From Oceanicoccus sagamiensis (GTDB lineage Bacteria; Pseudomonadota; Gammaproteobacteria; Pseudomonadales; Dasaniaceae), in the NCBI RefSeq assembly GCF_002117105.1, contig NZ_CP019343.1, forward strand, positions 3,844,001 to 3,908,000: a DNA stretch of 64,000 bases. The letters run 5' to 3'. Below are positions 10,185-18,848 of this stretch, in pieces. The position numbers were made by a program, and so were the translations under genes. Under the pieces are notes generated by a model, which was given only the letters and a program-made list of their open reading frames with translations, did no database searches and was not told where the DNA came from. Position 1 is the stretch's first letter. Every line of letters starts with the position of its first letter.

Positions 10185-10267
10185 ATTTGAATCAGAATCG
10201 CCCTGGTATTGCCTGTGTTGCTTAAAATTCTCGGCAAAAACTTTATTAGCGTTATCTAGCAAGCCCT

Positions 10268-11293
10268 TTAAAAATACACATTGGTAAAACAGCGCTGTAC
10301 TTGTGACAGGATAGATAAAGCAATAGCCTCTGCTGTATCACCGCCGATCTCTAAACCAGCGGGAGAAAAAATTCGCTCTTGCGCCCACCCTGCATGCTGT
10401 AATTCAGCAGCCTCAATCACCTTGCCCTTTCTATATTTAGGGCCCAATAATCCTATATAAGCTATTTGTTGCTGGTACTGCTCAATCTGTGAAAGCCAAA
10501 AAGCATCTATTGAGAGGTTATGGCTTTTTAAAATAACAGCATTAAAACCTGCCAGCAGTGAATAGTTTTTTTGCTTATCGCTTTTATGATTATCCACTAC
10601 AGCTGCGCCCTGGTATTCACTGTAGTGGGATGTATGAATACGCTCATCCCATAAATAAACATACCAACCAAGACTGGCCGCCACACTACAAATGGGTATG
10701 GCATCATGACCCGCACCAATAACCATTAATCTGGGTCTTGGGGCAATAGTGCTTACCGAATACTCTCCGTCACTAGCAGACTCAATGCTATGACTAATAT
10801 TGCTAGCAGTCGATGATGGTTTTATAACTGAAAGTAAAGGCTTTGTGTTAGTTGTTGCAGGCTGCTGATGATTGATGCATTGTTGGATAATACAATGTTG
10901 CCCGGCTTCAAGTTCAAGCTGCGCTTTTAGTAGTTGTTGGTAAACAGCCTCTGTAACTGAGACTAATAATATCTGAATCTTTCCTGAGCAGCCGGTATTG
11001 TTAGATGGGTCGGTATAATCGTCCGCAGTGGAATCGTATTCAATCACTGTCGAGCTGTCACTAAAAGATAATCTATGAGCTTGATGGACAATATCTTTTT
11101 CCAGACAACCACCACTTAAGGCACCGATGGTTTCACCCGAAGGGGCAATAAACATCATTGCGCCCTCCTTTCTATAACTGGAACCGGTTTTCTTAATCAG
11201 CGTGGCCAGCACCCAACTAGCCTCTATACCAAGCGCCTCGCTCTTGTTACAAGCGGCTAGATATTTTGTGATAACGAGATGGGAGTCATTCAA
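10268..11293 (-). CDS. XdhC/CoxI-family molybdoenzyme maturation protein
   Basis: 341 residues. The N-terminal XdhC/CoxI domain carries GALSGGCLE (residues 57-65). The C-terminal XdhC_C Rossmann domain begins near residue 186 with RLMVIGAGHDAIP and ends with FSPAGLEIGGDTAEAIALSI, the family signature. XdhC-type proteins bind the molybdenum cofactor and help insert the sulfurated form into xanthine dehydrogenase-like enzymes. The product is probably the chaperone of the IorB-like subunit 1.1 kb away. The start is TTG at 11293, as no ATG occurs before residue 46. The divergent MocA-like gene shares the 122-bp intergenic region, suggesting joint control. Confidence 0.88.
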   Translation of the reverse strand: MNDSHLVITKYLAACNKSEALGIEASWVLATLIKKTGSSYRKEGAMMFIAPSGETIGALSGGCLEKDIVHQAHRLSFSDSSTVIEYDSTADDYTDPSNNTGCSGKIQILLVSVTEAVYQQLLKAQLELEAGQHCIIQQCINHQQPATTNTKPLLSVIKPSSTASNISHSIESASDGEYSVSTIAPRPRLMVIGAGHDAIPICSVAASLGWYVYLWDERIHTSHYSEYQGAAVVDNHKSDKQKNYSLLAGFNAVILKSHNLSIDAFWLSQIEQYQQQIAYIGLLGPKYRKGKVIEAAELQHAGWAQERIFSPAGLEIGGDTAEAIALSILSQVQRCFTNVYF

Positions 11294-11415
11294 ACTATGT
11301 ATACCTGACTGTCTTGGTAACTGTAATTATGTCTGGCACTATAAAAATCGATACCTAATTATAACTAATAGCCTTATTATTTATGCTTAACAATCTAAAG
11401 GGAGTTTAGCCCCAT

Positions 11416-11982
11416 ATGCTTAAAGCTACCGCCTTGGTCTTGGCTGCCGGATATAGCCGTCGTTTTGGCAGCGATAAAAAAATGGCCATACTCGATAATG
11501 GTAATAGAATGATTAGCCAAACCATTGAAAATATTGCCAGGTCAAAGCTGGATTACCGTATTGTTATAAAGCCCTCTGATAGTGACCTACTTGGCCGCCT
11601 GTTTGACCCGACGACATTCATTATTGCCAAACACAGTGCCAAGGGTATGGGGCAATCGATTACCGAAGGATTGTTGGCCATTGCTGATGACTACCCTGCC
11701 TGCTTAATTTGCCTGGCCGATATGCCCTATATTTTACCAGCTACCTATCAACGTATAGCTGAGTCTATCGATGGTTATGATGCTGTGCTGCCGTTTTATC
11801 AAGGTACGCAAGGCAATCCTGTTGCGATTGCTAAAAGCCTGTATCCGCAATTTCTGCAATTAAATGGAGACAGTGGCGGCAAAGCTATTATTCAATCAAG
11901 CGGTGTTAAACGCTACCCATTGCATACCGATGATCATGGCATCCTTCGGGATATTGATTTACCCGCTGATATTAATCGTTAA
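11416..11982 (+). CDS. MocA/MobA-like molybdenum cofactor nucleotidyltransferase
   Basis: 188 residues, the usual length. The nucleotide-binding signature LVLAAGYSRRFGSDKK is at residues 7-22, followed by CLADMPYILP (the metal-binding Asp region) and GTQGNPVAI. The family attaches CMP to molybdopterin (MocA) to make the cytosine dinucleotide cofactor of xanthine dehydrogenase-family enzymes. Its place between xdhC and the hydroxylase genes fits that role. The ribosome site AAGGGAG precedes the ATG. The stop overlaps the end of the convergent IorA-like gene by 4 nt. MobA (GMP transfer) is the alternative, less likely in this context. Confidence 0.85.
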   Translation: MLKATALVLAAGYSRRFGSDKKMAILDNGNRMISQTIENIARSKLDYRIVIKPSDSDLLGRLFDPTTFIIAKHSAKGMGQSITEGLLAIADDYPACLICLADMPYILPATYQRIAESIDGYDAVLPFYQGTQGNPVAIAKSLYPQFLQLNGDSGGKAIIQSSGVKRYPLHTDDHGILRDIDLPADINR

Positions 11983-12437
11983 GATTGTGCTTTTACGGCC
12001 AGCTCAATCGCTTTTCGTATTCTTGGGTATGATCCGCATTTACAGATAATGGCGGACATAGCCTGGTCTATCTCTTGCTCGCCAGGATTTGGCTTATTGG
12101 CTAGTAATGCGCTGGCCGCCATAATTTGTCCGGACTGACAGTAACCGCACTGGGAAACTTCTTGCTCGACCCAGGCTTGTTGAACCGGATGTAAATGTTC
12201 CTCTGTACCCAAGCCTTCAATGGTTGTGACGGCACGCCCGGCTAGAGTAGAAACAGGCATCAGGCAACTGCGCATAGCCTCGCCATCTATATGCACTGTG
12301 CAGGCACCACATTGACCAATACCACAGCCAAACTTTGTGCCAGTTAGTTTAAAGCTATCACGCAGCAGCCAAAGCAATGGCATATCCCCTGCTACCTCCG
12401 TACTAACCTCTTTACCGTTGAGGAAAAACTTAATCAT
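11979..12437 (-). CDS. [2Fe-2S] subunit of a molybdenum hydroxylase (IorA-like)
   Basis: 152 residues. Two clusters are readable: the plant-ferredoxin type Cys38, Cys43, Cys46, Cys58, and the second type Cys97, Cys100, Cys132, Cys134. This is the small electron-transfer subunit of the xanthine dehydrogenase family, closest in layout to isoquinoline 1-oxidoreductase alpha. It carries electrons from the molybdenum subunit to an acceptor, probably a cytochrome because no FAD subunit gene is present. Its ATG overlaps the stop of the large subunit gene by 4 nt (ATGA), so the two are translationally coupled. Confidence 0.92.
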   Translation of the reverse strand: MIKFFLNGKEVSTEVAGDMPLLWLLRDSFKLTGTKFGCGIGQCGACTVHIDGEAMRSCLMPVSTLAGRAVTTIEGLGTEEHLHPVQQAWVEQEVSQCGYCQSGQIMAASALLANKPNPGEQEIDQAMSAIICKCGSYPRIRKAIELAVKAQS

Positions 12438-14737
12438 GATATCGATTCCGCTGTGGAGTAACTGGCTTGATACGGCTGAAAGTCAGGGTTATTGAGTACC
12501 GGTAAGGCACGTATTCTAATCCCTGTAGCTTGATAAATCGCATTGGTTAAAGCGGGAGCTACACCGGGCACCGCTGGCTCCCCCATACCGCCGGGGCGCT
12601 CCATGGGACTATCTAATAAAATCGTTTCAATAATGGGCGTTTCATTAAATCTTAAACGTCGGTAGTTATTAAAGTTACTCTGTTCAGCAATACCTTGTTT
12701 AAAGGTAATCTGTTCAAATAATGCCGATGACAGCCCGTCGATAATCGAGCTCTCAACTTGTGCAATCACATTATTAGGGTGGATCACCGGCCCGCAATCG
12801 ACGGCACAGACTACCCGCTTAACCCGCAGGGATTGATTGTTGATAATTTCTACTTCAACCGCATGGGCTACCACACTGCGATGGGATTCAGAAATTGCAT
12901 AGCCTATATTGGCGACGCCTTTCACCTGCTCTGCAACGGCTTTTAGCGCCGCCTGATGCCGTGGCTGCTGCTCTAAATGATTTAGTCTAAATAACAGTGG
13001 CGATAGATTGCTAGCCACAGCCAATTCATCAATAAAACTCTCGATAAAAAAACCATTCCATGAATGACTAACACTACGCCATGGCCCAGCCGGTATATGT
13101 GAGTCTATCGGAACAAAGCTAACCGTGAGATTGGGGATGTTATAGATACCAGGGTTGATCGCACTAACAGCAGAGCTATCTTTACGTGCATCTCCCCCTC
13201 GAGGGTTAGGTGTGCGTTTATATAAACTGGCAACAACTGATTGTGTGACCAGTTTATAGTCAATTGCCGTAATCGCACCGTTGCTATCAACCGCACCGGC
13301 AATGCTCGAATAAGCTAAGGGCCGGTATGCATCATGCTGTATATCCTGTTCCCTTGACCAAAATACTTTTACCGGGCGACCAGAAAAACGCATGGCCGTA
13401 GAGACTGCCTGTTCAACAAAATCCAGCTCTGAGCGGCGACCAAAACCACCACCTAAAAAAGTGCAGTGAACCGTCACATTAGCGGGGTCAAGGCCGCTAA
13501 TCTCCGCCCCAATATCCCGCACCATTGAATGCGCCTGTGTCGGTGCCCAGATGGTCAGTTGATTATTGTCCAGCATCGCCGTAGCGTTCATCGGCTCCAT
13601 ACAAACGTGGGCGAGATAAGGCACTTGATAGTCGGCGCTAAGGCTAGTGTGCTGATTGGTTAGGGCTGCACTGAGTACTGCGCTGCTATCACCATCCTCG
13701 CGAAAAATAACGGGCTCTGGGTCGTTAAGCTGTTTGCGATAATCTATCGTTAGGCTATCCCTAATACCATCAATCGGTGGCTTGGCTGTAACCTCAACCG
13801 TTTTAGCCGCTTGCAAAGCCAGCCAGCTATTTTCTGCTGCCACCGCAACCGCTGTTTCGGCGGCTGGTTTACCCACAGGAAAGATGGCCTTTACGCCGCT
13901 TAGTTCCTTAATCGGTGGTGAGCTAAAGGTATCTACCAAAGAGCCAGCAATAGGGCTATGCACTACCGTGGCATAGAGCATATCAGGCAGTTCAACATCA
14001 AGGCCGTAACTTGCCTGGCCAGTCACTTTAACAATGTCATCCAGCCGTGATGGGTTTTTGCCAATCAAACGAAAGTCGGCGGGTGATTTTAATGTGGGCT
14101 TACTGGGTGGTTTTTCTGTGGCTGCCGCTTCAGCGAGTTCGCCATAACTGAGCTTTAAATTAGTGGCCGGGTTAATAACAAAGCCAGCCTCGGTCTTTAG
14201 CTGATCTTTTGCAACGCCCCAGCGTTTGGCCGCAGCGCTAAGCAGCATATCTCTGGCTCTGGCACCGGCAGGTCTAAGGGTATCCCAAGCATCAATTATA
14301 CTGGAGCTGCCAATGGTAATAGAAAGCCCCATGGTATGAAAAACTTCACGGACCAACCAAGTCCCTGCGCCCGTACCGATATTGCTACTGGGGTCGCCAA
14401 AAGGCTGGCCGCCTTTCATCATGCCAAAATTAAAATAGTCACGGTCAACGGGGGTAAACTCAAAATCCACTGACTGCCAATCGGCATCCAGTTCCTCGGC
14501 TAGCATGCTGGCTAGACTGGTGACAACGCCCTGCCCCATTTCTGCTCGATGAATTCCCACGGTAATGGTTCCATCGGTAGAGATTTTTAACCAGGCATTA
14601 AACGGAATCGCCTGCTTGCCACTGCTGGCAAATTTTTCTGCGGCATCACCATCATCCAGTTGCTGGTAGCTAATACCGAGAAAAAGGCCGCCACTGGCTG
14701 CCAAGCCTGCTATAAGGAACGATCGTCTTGATATCAT
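12434..14737 (-). CDS. Molybdopterin-binding subunit of a periplasmic molybdenum hydroxylase (IorB-like)
   Basis: 767 residues. The start ISRRSFLIAGLAASGGLF is a twin-arginine signal, so the folded cofactor-loaded enzyme is exported together with its iron-sulfur partner. The body has the aldehyde/xanthine dehydrogenase molybdopterin domains, including TFLGGGFGRRSELDF for cofactor contact and GGMGEPAVPGVAPAL near the C-terminus, where the catalytic Glu of the family lies. The closest layout is isoquinoline 1-oxidoreductase beta; the true substrate (an N-heterocycle or aldehyde) cannot be read from sequence. The large subunit is the first gene of the two-gene operon. XdhC and MocA-like genes follow downstream. 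Confidence 0.9.
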   Translation of the reverse strand: MISRRSFLIAGLAASGGLFLGISYQQLDDGDAAEKFASSGKQAIPFNAWLKISTDGTITVGIHRAEMGQGVVTSLASMLAEELDADWQSVDFEFTPVDRDYFNFGMMKGGQPFGDPSSNIGTGAGTWLVREVFHTMGLSITIGSSSIIDAWDTLRPAGARARDMLLSAAAKRWGVAKDQLKTEAGFVINPATNLKLSYGELAEAAATEKPPSKPTLKSPADFRLIGKNPSRLDDIVKVTGQASYGLDVELPDMLYATVVHSPIAGSLVDTFSSPPIKELSGVKAIFPVGKPAAETAVAVAAENSWLALQAAKTVEVTAKPPIDGIRDSLTIDYRKQLNDPEPVIFREDGDSSAVLSAALTNQHTSLSADYQVPYLAHVCMEPMNATAMLDNNQLTIWAPTQAHSMVRDIGAEISGLDPANVTVHCTFLGGGFGRRSELDFVEQAVSTAMRFSGRPVKVFWSREQDIQHDAYRPLAYSSIAGAVDSNGAITAIDYKLVTQSVVASLYKRTPNPRGGDARKDSSAVSAINPGIYNIPNLTVSFVPIDSHIPAGPWRSVSHSWNGFFIESFIDELAVASNLSPLLFRLNHLEQQPRHQAALKAVAEQVKGVANIGYAISESHRSVVAHAVEVEIINNQSLRVKRVVCAVDCGPVIHPNNVIAQVESSIIDGLSSALFEQITFKQGIAEQSNFNNYRRLRFNETPIIETILLDSPMERPGGMGEPAVPGVAPALTNAIYQATGIRIRALPVLNNPDFQPYQASYSTAESIS

Positions 14738-14886
14738 ATTTCGATACTATCAATCTCTATTGCCCCGGAGTAGCGACAATTAAGTAAAGGTAGGTAAAGT
14801 GTTAGCTGAATATAAAGAAACCGAGGTTTACAACAAGGCACGCCAGCACAGCTATTGCATCTCATTAACGCTTTTTACCACAGCCC

Positions 14887-14953
14887 GTAGGGTGGATTAT
14901 AATCCACCGGAGGCGAGCTTAGGCTGGGCTTGGTGGATTGTAATCCACCCTAC
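14887..14953. repeat. REPIN-like palindromic element A
   Basis: GTAGG + GTGGATTATAATCCACC, an 18-nt spacer region containing GGCGAGCTTAGGCTGGGC, then GGTGGATTGTAATCCACCCTAC in inverted orientation. Two palindromes face each other, the structure of a REPIN (paired REP sequences). It lies in the gap upstream of the hydroxylase operon and downstream of the small membrane protein gene, a typical extragenic position. Confidence 0.8.
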
Positions 14954-14962
14954 ACACAGCCC

Positions 14963-15032
14963 GTAGGGTGGATTATAATCCACCGGTATAGGCGAGCTTA
15001 GGCTGGGCATGGTGGACTGTAATCCACCCTAC
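14963..15032. repeat. REPIN-like palindromic element B
   Basis: A near copy of element A only 9 bp away, in the same orientation and with the same spacer core. The second palindrome has one change (GGTGGACTGTAATCCACC, 15011-15028). The close tandem pair suggests local duplication. Confidence 0.8.
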
Positions 15033-15045
15033 GTTACGGGTTAGC

Positions 15046-15480
15046 TTAATTGCGCCCTAGTGTTTGCAACCAACCCAGTAGCAAAGTGCCAGGCACTATG
15101 CTGCCAGTATCACAAACCGCCGTTACCATCAGGGGCCACCAGTTAACATTGCCCCAGCCTGAGATAAAGGTATAGGTACCAAAAAAAGCCGCCACACTCA
15201 CCATAGTGCCCACATAGATGGCCCTTACTACCCAGGATGTTGGCGCTTGTATCGTAGAAAACCACCAGGCAGAGATAAATAAAACAATACCAAAGCCCAC
15301 TGACATTTTAACGATATTGATACTGGCAGAAGCCCCGTCACCCGAGCGTACAAAACCCTCAAAATAAGGTGCGGCCCAGTCATTCAGTAAAAACTCAGCA
15401 ATACCCCAATTCAACATGCTGCAAAAAAAATAGGCAACAACAAAGGTCCAAACAAATTTACCCAGACTGACATTTAACAT
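15046..15480 (-). CDS. Hypothetical four-helix membrane protein
   Basis: 144 residues with four predicted membrane helices at about 8-28, 54-74, 84-107 and 114-136, and short loops. A charged periplasmic or cytoplasmic loop (EGFVRSGDGASAS) follows helix 1. No family is recognised with confidence. An AGAGG ribosome site precedes the ATG. The gene stands alone between REPIN elements and the terminator of the next gene upstream. Confidence 0.7.
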   Translation of the reverse strand: MLNVSLGKFVWTFVVAYFFCSMLNWGIAEFLLNDWAAPYFEGFVRSGDGASASINIVKMSVGFGIVLFISAWWFSTIQAPTSWVVRAIYVGTMVSVAAFFGTYTFISGWGNVNWWPLMVTAVCDTGSIVPGTLLLGWLQTLGRN

Positions 15481-15540
15481 CCACTCAACCTCTTTTTATC
15501 ATTATGAAAAGCATACAGTGAATATACGGTAACATAAAAA

Positions 15541-15560
15541 AAGGCTACCGAAGTAGCCTT
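15541..15560 (-). terminator. Intrinsic terminator of the VPLPA-CTERM gene
   Basis: Read on the minus strand: AAGGCTAC, loop TTCG, GTAGCCTT, followed by a T-run. It lies about 25 bp past the stop of the gene at 15584. Confidence 0.85.
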
Positions 15561-15583
15561 ATTGTCTTGCTCTTTCTACGGGC

Positions 15584-16153
15584 TTAATGTTGACGCTTAA
15601 CACCCACCAGCCCGAGGATAGCTGAGCCAAATAACCAGGCCGCCGCAGGCACAGGGACACTGCTCACAGTGTAGGTAAAGGCATCGGTTCTTGAACCCAA
15701 ACCATCATTTGGGTCGTAGGTGTCGCTGTAGATAATACTGCCGTTGCCGGTCTGATCAATGCTGACTTCCCATATATCCAGCTCATCAGCCGGGGTTGAG
15801 CCTTCAACAAATACATTGTAAGTAATGCTGGGGCAGATATTGGGGTCTATTGAAGAGCATGACCTGTTAGCCGAGCGGAACACGTCATCGGCAGGTAAAA
15901 TGGCTGAATAACCTAGCGTTAAGTAGTTAAAGTTATTGGCAGTGATAAAATAGTCTGTGATCCCATCCCATTGCAGATCACCTGTTTCAGTATCAAAAGT
16001 GCCTGTGGCGTCACCTGATATATGCTGATTACTGGAGGGGTTGTCATGGTAAACAAAGGAGCCAGTCAGTGTTAGATTGATTGGTATAATGGCTGCATAA
16101 GCAGGCAATGACAGTGAAAAGACAATCATGCAAGGAATAATTGTTTTTAACAT
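15584..16153 (-). CDS. VPLPA/PEP-CTERM sorting-domain protein
   Basis: 189 residues: signal peptide (residues 1-20, ending LPAYA), a beta-rich domain of about 140 residues, and a C-terminal tail VPVPAAAWLFGSAILGLVG followed by VKRQH. The tail has the three-part PEP-CTERM design: motif, membrane helix, basic end. Such proteins are exported, then processed at the motif by an exosortase and released or anchored at the surface, often in exopolysaccharide producers. No exosortase gene is in this window. An AGGA ribosome site precedes the ATG, and a terminator follows. The function of the main domain is unknown. Confidence 0.85.
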   Translation of the reverse strand: MLKTIIPCMIVFSLSLPAYAAIIPINLTLTGSFVYHDNPSSNQHISGDATGTFDTETGDLQWDGITDYFITANNFNYLTLGYSAILPADDVFRSANRSCSSIDPNICPSITYNVFVEGSTPADELDIWEVSIDQTGNGSIIYSDTYDPNDGLGSRTDAFTYTVSSVPVPAAAWLFGSAILGLVGVKRQH

Positions 16154-16451
16154 GGTGACGTCCTGTTTTTTATTGTTGTTGGTTTAAAATAAAGCGGTGC
16201 TGTTTCAATAAAACGTTCGCGGCGTACCTCTACGCTAATAGCTGAAAAACCAATTAAAGCGGTAGTTGGCATCATCAATCCGGCGATAATCGTATAATCG
16301 ACATTTTCAGTCAAACCCGTTGTGTAAAGAACTCCGACAAGACTTCACATTTGTGAACTTTTACCTAAATGGTTTATTCATCAACGGTCAGCTTGGTTTA
16401 AGAGGGCCGCTATCCAAGGTTTACCTGAAGGCGCCAGCGCTTCCCTTCTGG
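16154..16451. other. Intergenic region with no clear feature
   Basis: Nearly 300 bp between two genes on the minus strand. It should contain the promoter of the VPLPA-CTERM gene, but I see no convincing -35/-10 pair, no small gene and no strong hairpin. Confidence 0.4.
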
Positions 16452-17291
16452 TTATTGAGTGGCGCTGACTGCTGGGTTATTTAGAATCAACCTAAAACCG
16501 ATATCCGGCATTTTGACATTGCTGGTAGTACCATCACGGCGAAAAACTTCTGATTCATTGGCGGAAAATTCATAGCCGCCACCACGGATCACTTTGACAG
16601 TACGGGCTCTTGCATCCACGTCTCTAGTGAGTACCGGGTTTTTAACGGTTTCTTGGTTTCTCTGGTAGGCGCCTTGTTTAAAATCATCAATACAAAATTC
16701 CCAAAGATTACCGGTCATATCATAGAGGCCTAACTCATTGGCTTGTTTTTGAGCAACGGGATGACTGCGGCGTTTGGCATTATCGGCGTACCAGGCGACA
16801 TCAGCAATGCTATTGGAACCGCTATAGATATAGCTTCTGGATTGTGCACCACCTTTAGCGGCGTATTCCCATTGCGCCTCTGAGGGTAGCGAGAATAGCA
16901 AGCCGGTGGCAGCATTGAGGCGTTTAATAAACTCATTGGCCTGAAGCCAGCTGATATTATTGACTGGGCAATCTGCACAGGGGAAATAACTGTGGTTCCA
17001 ACCCATAATGCGCTGAAACAGGCTTTGGGTTACTTCAGTTTTGGCTATCTGGAAACCGCTTAGCTGGACAGTATGGGCAGGCTGCTCCATTTCCTTTGCT
17101 GTGGCAGCGGTTGAGCCCATGGTAAAACTGCCACCTTCCACCCAAACAAATTTATCAAGCAGGCTATGCGTTTCTTGTGCTGAAAAATTCTGGCTCCAGC
17201 TTGTGCTTGCCATTAATACTAAAAGCAATAACAGGCTGATAAATCTGCGGCATAGATGCATTAGATAAGGCTTATTAATAAAGTGAGGCAT
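16452..17291 (-). CDS. Secreted SUMF1/FGE-fold protein lacking the catalytic cysteines
   Basis: About 279 residues. The ATG at 17291 is chosen because AGGA lies 8 nt upstream; a TTG five codons earlier is less likely. A hydrophobic export signal (SLLLLLVLMASTSW) is followed by the FGE-sulfatase fold: VEGGSFTMGST, FQIAKTEVTQ, LPSEAQWEYAAKGG, LYDMTGNLWEF, VIRGGGYEF and DIGFRL. Formylglycine-generating enzymes use two Cys shortly after the RGG motif; here that stretch reads SANESEVFRRDGT, with none. It therefore probably does not activate sulfatases and may be a structural or binding member of the fold, despite the sulfatase 20 kb away. Confidence 0.8.
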   Translation of the reverse strand: MPHFINKPYLMHLCRRFISLLLLLVLMASTSWSQNFSAQETHSLLDKFVWVEGGSFTMGSTAATAKEMEQPAHTVQLSGFQIAKTEVTQSLFQRIMGWNHSYFPCADCPVNNISWLQANEFIKRLNAATGLLFSLPSEAQWEYAAKGGAQSRSYIYSGSNSIADVAWYADNAKRRSHPVAQKQANELGLYDMTGNLWEFCIDDFKQGAYQRNQETVKNPVLTRDVDARARTVKVIRGGGYEFSANESEVFRRDGTTSNVKMPDIGFRLILNNPAVSATQ

Positions 17292-17417
17292 TAATTGATC
17301 CTGCAAGGCTGGTATTCAAACGACAATAAATTGGTGTATAGCATTTTATTATACGCGAGCAATGCCTTAGCTGTTAGACTATTGTGCGAATATCCCTCTA
17401 TTGATTGAAGCCTGCTG

Positions 17418-18848
17418 ATGATTAAATTTACTAATAGCTATGCCCAACTCGGAGAAAGCTTTTTCGAGCGCATATTACCCACGCCTGTGACTGCTCCAAG
17501 CTTATTGTTATGGAATGACACTCTTGCTGAACAGCTTGAGCTAAGCAATAGCCTGCGCGGCGACCAGCAACTTCAGGCAGCCATATTTTCCGGCAATCAA
17601 CTACCCGAAGGGTCTGATAGTATGGCGCTGGCTTATAGCGGTCATCAGTTTGGTCAACTCAACCCACAATTAGGCGATGGCCGCGCACATTTGCTGGGTG
17701 AATTGCTCGATAAACAAGGTCGCAGGTTTGATATACAGCTCAAGGGCTCAGGTCGGACGCCCTACTCCCGCCAAGGCGACGGCCGCTGTGCACTAGGCCC
17801 GGCATTGCGAGAATATATTATGAGCGAGGCAATGTATTTTCTGGGTGTGCCTACATCACGATGCTTGGCGGTGGTAGCTACTGGAGACCCGGTCTATAGA
17901 GAGTCGGTTAAACCCGGTGCAGTGGTTACTCGCATAGCAGCCAGTCATATTCGCATTGGCACATTTACCTGGTTTGCGATTAGAAAAGATCTGGAGTCTT
18001 TATCAGCCCTATTGGATTATGCGATTGTGCGGCATTTTCCTGAGCTTGATAATAACGCAGAAAACAAGGCTATTGCCTTTCTGGATGCGGTATTAGAACG
18101 GCAAATTACACTGATGGTGGCGTGGCTGCGGGTGGGATTTATTCATGGTGTAATGAACACAGATAATACCGCTATCAGCGGAGAAACTATTGATTTTGGC
18201 CCCTGTGCGATGATGGGTAGCTACCACCCCGCCACTGTGTATAGCTCGATAGATACTCAGGGTCGTTACGCCTTTGGCAACCAGCCTAATATTGCGGTAT
18301 GGAATTTGACCCGCTTGGCGGAGTGTTTGATACCGCTGGTAAATACAGAAGAAAAGCAGGCCATTGCCAGCCTTGAGCCCGTTTTATTGTCTTTTAGTGA
18401 ACGCTTTGACCAAGCCTATTTTTCAATGATGGGCGCCAAGTTAGGTATAGCGGAGATTACTGAGCAAGACCGGGTATTAATCGAAACATTGTTAGAATCC
18501 ATGCAAAGTCATGAACTCGATTATACCCAGACCTTTCATCAACTAACGCATTCAATCAAGGGGAATAGCCCGCTGCCAGACAGTTGCAACGAATGGTTTG
18601 CACAATGGCAGGCGCGCTTAGAACCTGGCTCACAAGCTCTAATGCAGGCCAATAACCCGGTGGTAATTCCCAGAAATCATCATATTGAAAGCGTACTAAA
18701 AGCCTGTGAAGAAAGCGGCAGTACCGCACCGGCTGAGAATATTCTCGAAGTACTGCGTAGCCCTTATAGTGAGATAGCGGCCACTAAAGATTATCAGGGC
18801 GCCGCAGAAGATAAAGATGCCAGCTATCAAACGTTTTGTGGTACTTAA
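17418..18848 (+). CDS. selO: SelO (YdiU) protein adenylyltransferase
   Basis: 476 residues, normal length. The pseudokinase-fold signatures are clear: AYSGHQFGQLNPQLGDGRA at 72-90, QLKGSGRTPYSR at 107-118 with GDGR after it, and GFIHGVMNTDNTAISGETID with the metal-binding Asn and Asp. SelO transfers AMP from ATP to Ser, Thr or Tyr of target proteins and is tied to redox stress in E. coli. The C-terminus ends QTFCGT, a Cys version of the region that is selenocysteine in some homologues. It is divergent from the FGE-fold gene. Its stop overlaps the end of the convergent MscS gene by 4 nt. Confidence 0.93.
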   Translation: MIKFTNSYAQLGESFFERILPTPVTAPSLLLWNDTLAEQLELSNSLRGDQQLQAAIFSGNQLPEGSDSMALAYSGHQFGQLNPQLGDGRAHLLGELLDKQGRRFDIQLKGSGRTPYSRQGDGRCALGPALREYIMSEAMYFLGVPTSRCLAVVATGDPVYRESVKPGAVVTRIAASHIRIGTFTWFAIRKDLESLSALLDYAIVRHFPELDNNAENKAIAFLDAVLERQITLMVAWLRVGFIHGVMNTDNTAISGETIDFGPCAMMGSYHPATVYSSIDTQGRYAFGNQPNIAVWNLTRLAECLIPLVNTEEKQAIASLEPVLLSFSERFDQAYFSMMGAKLGIAEITEQDRVLIETLLESMQSHELDYTQTFHQLTHSIKGNSPLPDSCNEWFAQWQARLEPGSQALMQANNPVVIPRNHHIESVLKACEESGSTAPAENILEVLRSPYSEIAATKDYQGAAEDKDASYQTFCGT

